Under the pieces are notes generated by a model. It searched no databases. It had not been told where the DNA came from and saw nothing but the letters and a program-made list of their open reading frames with translations. Source: Avimonoglobus sp965151315 (GTDB lineage: Bacteria; Bacillota; Clostridia; UBA1381). Taken from it: DNA of 33,822 bases. The stretch spans positions 1 to 33,822 of the forward strand of contig CBCTZG010000029.1 in assembly GCA_965151315.1 (NCBI GenBank), in the 5' to 3' direction. Positions 31,588-33,822 of this stretch are shown in pieces. Every line of letters starts with the position of its first letter. Within the stretch, counting starts at the first letter, position 1. Position numbers and translations under genes: made by a program.

Positions 31588-32388
31588 ATGGAATCAAAAA
31601 AGAAAACAGCGGTAATTACAGGAGCAACAAGCGGATTGGGATTAGCGTATGCCGAACGAATGGCAGCAGATGGTTATGACCTCATCATTACCGGACGCAG
31701 AGAAGAAATAATAAAAGCCAATGCCGAAAGGATAATGCACGAATACGGACGCAGTGTTGAAGTATGCATTGCGGATCTTTCGGATGAGGAAGGAGTGAAC
31801 AAATTAATTGATATTCTTAATAATAAAAACATATCCATTTTGGTTAATAACGCAGGGTTTGGATTGAAAACGAAGTTTATTGACACCAATTATTGTGATG
31901 TGGAGCGATTATTGTATTTACACATAATGGCTGTAACAAAACTAACATATTTTGTCCTTCAAGGCATGAAAAAGAGAAATAAAGGAACAATCATAAATAT
32001 TTCTTCTGATGGGGCATTTGCGGTCATGCCTAAAAATGTTGTTTATTCCTCGTCCAAACTTTATATTATAAATTTTACTGAAGGACTGCATATGGAACTT
32101 GCAGACTATAATATAACGGTTCAAGCAGTATGTCCTGGCTTTATTGATTCTGATTTTCACGAACGTGCCGGGATGAGCGTTGATAAAACACGAAAAGGTA
32201 TTTTTCGGTTTTATCAGCCAAGAGATATTGTAGAGAATGCTATGAAAGCTCTAAAAAAGGATGTTGTAGTCTGTATTCCGGATAAAGGCGGAAAGGTTAT
32301 TAAACTTATAGGGAAATATATGCCGCGAAAAATATTTTATAATTTTGCCGCAGAATTTGCAAATAACACAATCAAAAAAAGAAAATAG
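31588..32388 (+). CDS. Short-chain dehydrogenase/reductase
   Basis: A 266-residue SDR oxidoreductase with the Rossmann glycine motif TGATSGLG (residues 11-18), NNAGFG, and the catalytic YSSSK in the SSDGAFAVMPKNVVYSSSK region. The basic residues GRRE after the second strand favour NADP. The substrate is unknown; the DltE/YqjQ-like group has this size. The ATG at 31588 has AGAAAGG 11 nt upstream; an ATG at 31579 is also possible. Regulated by the adjacent TetR protein, to judge from shared operators. Confidence 0.9.
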   Translation: MESKKKTAVITGATSGLGLAYAERMAADGYDLIITGRREEIIKANAERIMHEYGRSVEVCIADLSDEEGVNKLIDILNNKNISILVNNAGFGLKTKFIDTNYCDVERLLYLHIMAVTKLTYFVLQGMKKRNKGTIINISSDGAFAVMPKNVVYSSSKLYIINFTEGLHMELADYNITVQAVCPGFIDSDFHERAGMSVDKTRKGIFRFYQPRDIVENAMKALKKDVVVCIPDKGGKVIKLIGKYMPRKIFYNFAAEFANNTIKKRK

Positions 32389-32421
32389 GAAATTCTTTCT
32401 GCTTTTGCTTCCGTGAACATA

Positions 32422-32450
32422 TTGCGAAAAACGAAGAAATGTGATATAAT
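32422..32450 (+). promoter_or_regulatory. Promoter of the HU gene
   Basis: TTGCGA (32422-32427) and TATAAT (32445-32450) are spaced 17 bp apart, about 30 nt before the ATG at 32483. Confidence 0.78.
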
Positions 32451-32482
32451 AACCAATAATAAAAATGCAAGGGAGGTTTAGC

Positions 32483-32755
32483 ATGAATAAATCAGAACTG
32501 GTTGCGGCCATCGTTGAAAAAACCGGCTCCACAAAGAAAGACGCCGAGATGATCATGAACGCGACATTTGAAGCAATATCAGACGCACTCGCAAAGGGCG
32601 ATAAAGTTTCTTTGATAGGATTTGGTAATTTTGAGGTACGTGAGCGTGCTGCCCGCGAAGGAAAGAATCCTCAGACCGGCGAGAAAATACAGATCGCTGC
32701 TTGCAAGGTTCCGGCATTCAAGCCCGGAAAGGCTTTAAAAGATCGCATTAAATAA
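32483..32755 (+). CDS. hup: HU DNA-binding protein
   Basis: A 90-residue bacterial HU: MNKSELVAAIVEKTGSTKKD, LIGFGNFEVRERAAREGKNP with the conserved G-F-G-x-F and the arm sequence RxxRxGxNPxTG, and the C-terminal PAFKPGKALKD. It packs and bends DNA as a dimer. The ATG at 32483 has GGGAGG 7 nt upstream; an ATG at 32465 would precede that site. Own promoter and terminator. Confidence 0.96.
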   Translation: MNKSELVAAIVEKTGSTKKDAEMIMNATFEAISDALAKGDKVSLIGFGNFEVRERAAREGKNPQTGEKIQIAACKVPAFKPGKALKDRIK

Positions 32756-32774
32756 TCAAATCCAAAAAATGTAT

Positions 32775-32820
32775 TGTGTTGCAAATGAGTACATAAGATC
32801 TCATTTGCAACACATTTTTT
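32775..32820. terminator. Terminator between HU and the convergent MFS gene
   Basis: A perfect 15-bp stem (TGTGTTGCAAATGAG at 32775-32789 with 32800-32814) and a 10-nt loop are followed by TTTTTT (32815-32820). On the minus strand an A-rich plus-strand run (32764-32769) gives a T-run nearby, so it may serve both genes. Confidence 0.92.
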
Positions 32821-32841
32821 ATAATCATTATAATTTAAGAT

Positions 32842-33822
32842 TCATTCGTTCTTTTTATTAGCGACATATTGCTCTCCTGCCGCCAATCTTACAAATACTC
32901 TTTTTGAATATATCGAAATAAAAAGTGCCACTACAGCTGAAACGTACATTATCACCCAAGGCATATGTTTATAGCTGTCAAAAGCGATTCCATAAAGGGC
33001 TTGCCCAATCGGCTGTGAACAGTTGGATACCGCAATTATTACAGCCATAATTTTCCCTAATAAATATGAAGGTGTTTGCCCCTGAATTGCCGCAAACAAA
33101 GTAACTGTAAAAATAGTTGAAACACACATTGTAATAAAACTCATGCCTGTAATAATCCAAAATCCAATTACCTTTGGTATCATTTCGATAAGTGCGATTC
33201 CCATAAACAAAGCGCAGACAGAGCATATAATAAGAAGAATATAGTTGTTTTTTAGATTTGATTTTTGTATTACTGCACTTGATAAAATCCCACCGACAAG
33301 TCCACCGAGGCCTAAGGCGCTTTGCGCAATCCCAACACTTGCATCTGACATCTCAAGGATTTGTCCAACCATTACGGGCAGACCGACGATCATTGCAGCT
33401 GAAAGTACCAGATTAAAAAGCGCTAAAACAATTACTACAGATATGTACACAGGCTTTTCATTTTTTATAAATTGATAGCTTTCTTTTAAGTCGTATAGGA
33501 GCGTTTTTATTATACCGCTTTGACCTTGTATTTTCTGATGTGGAATATGTATAAAGATTTCCATAATTGCCGCAGCTGCAAAGCAAGCAAAACTAATGAT
33601 GAGTATTGGTGTCAGACCGAAAGCTTGAAATAGCACACCACCAATAGCAGGACCGAGCAGACTTGAGAGCGTGCTGACCATGTTAATGACAGCATTTCCT
33701 CTGACTAAATTATCAGAATTTATCAACAATGGTATGCTTGCTTGCACTGACGGCTGATATGCCCCGGAAATACCATAAAGCAGCATTAAGGTTACAATCA
33801 TCAATGGCACAAGCGGTAATTT
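32842..33822 (-). CDS. MFS transporter, cut by the window edge
   Basis: At least 326 residues with about nine or ten membrane spans; the frame is open to the right edge, so the N-terminus is missing (the GTG at 33810 need not be the start). Sequence such as GNAVINMVSTLSSLLGPAIGG, SALGLGGLVGGILSS and ATPSYLLGK-like QGQTPSYLLGKIMAV matches the MFS_3/macrolide-efflux type. It may export drugs or a metabolite; substrate unknown. The C-terminus ends in EQYVANKKNE. Confidence 0.88.
   Translation of the reverse strand, partial: KLPLVPLMIVTLMLLYGISGAYQPSVQASIPLLINSDNLVRGNAVINMVSTLSSLLGPAIGGVLFQAFGLTPILIISFACFAAAAIMEIFIHIPHQKIQGQSGIIKTLLYDLKESYQFIKNEKPVYISVVIVLALFNLVLSAAMIVGLPVMVGQILEMSDASVGIAQSALGLGGLVGGILSSAVIQKSNLKNNYILLIICSVCALFMGIALIEMIPKVIGFWIITGMSFITMCVSTIFTVTLFAAIQGQTPSYLLGKIMAVIIAVSNCSQPIGQALYGIAFDSYKHMPWVIMYVSAVVALFISIYSKRVFVRLAAGEQYVANKKNE

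Noticed and set aside
1..33822. CRISPR arrays, insertion sequences, integrases
   Set aside because: No regularly spaced repeats, transposase or recombinase motifs (DDE, tyrosine or serine recombinase) were found in the products on either strand.

Overview
The window reads as chromosome from a low-to-mid GC, Gram-positive anaerobe of the Clostridia type. The evidence is strong Shine-Dalgarno sites, several TTG/GTG starts, sigma-A promoters of the TTGACA-17-TATAAT kind, SLH-anchored surface proteins, a GHKL/LytTR agr system, an SdpRI pair and a 90-residue HU. Species cannot be fixed from sequence alone. Base composition changes visibly from block to block (AT-rich: 4300-7000, 15200-17300, 30900-32400; GC-richer: 200-3900, 17600-22600), which suggests a mosaic of acquired modules. 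No rRNA, tRNA, transposase, integrase or CRISPR array was recognised.

Layout. 158-3907 (+): an ABC exporter operon (ATPase, permease fused to an M1-type metallopeptidase, small permease) behind a hairpin that can hide its first ribosome-binding site. 3945-11819 (-): a segment bounded by two nearly identical xre-type regulator genes in direct orientation. It holds an SLH protein with BNR-like repeats, two related secreted proteins, an agr locus (agrD, agrB, agrC, agrA reading left to right, transcribed leftwards), and a DUF3990/HTH pair resembling a toxin-antitoxin unit. 12024-15269 (+): a lipoprotein nuclease with its small partner, an NTF2-like protein, a nucleotidyltransferase, a DUF6054 protein and a broken DUF1835-like gene. 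15208-20078 (+): an SLH-anchored serpin and an SLH-anchored M13 peptidase. 20159-22648 (-): an LRR/SLH/transglutaminase-like surface protein.

22790-28251 (-): one long operon with an NAD-dependent DNA ligase and seven small proteins, of the kind carried by integrative elements, behind a structured leader with two look-alike terminators. 28373-29599 (+): a DUF4143 ATPase. 29732-30803 (-): an SdpI-like immunity protein and its ArsR-type repressor with a 30-bp perfect palindrome at the promoter. 30841-32388 (+): a TetR regulator and a short-chain dehydrogenase sharing an operator. 32483-32755 (+): HU. 32842-33822 (-): an MFS efflux protein cut by the window edge.

How it fits together (inference): the window is dominated by cell-surface and cell-cell functions. 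The agr cassette probably makes a thiolactone peptide with ring CFPYY, and its most natural targets are the two secreted paralogues directly downstream of agrD. Two strong promoters 11 kb apart (DUF3990 gene and LRR/transglutaminase gene) carry the same CTACTATAG element in the spacer. Related elements lie upstream of the second xre gene, so one XRE regulator may link the toxin-like unit and the surface protein.
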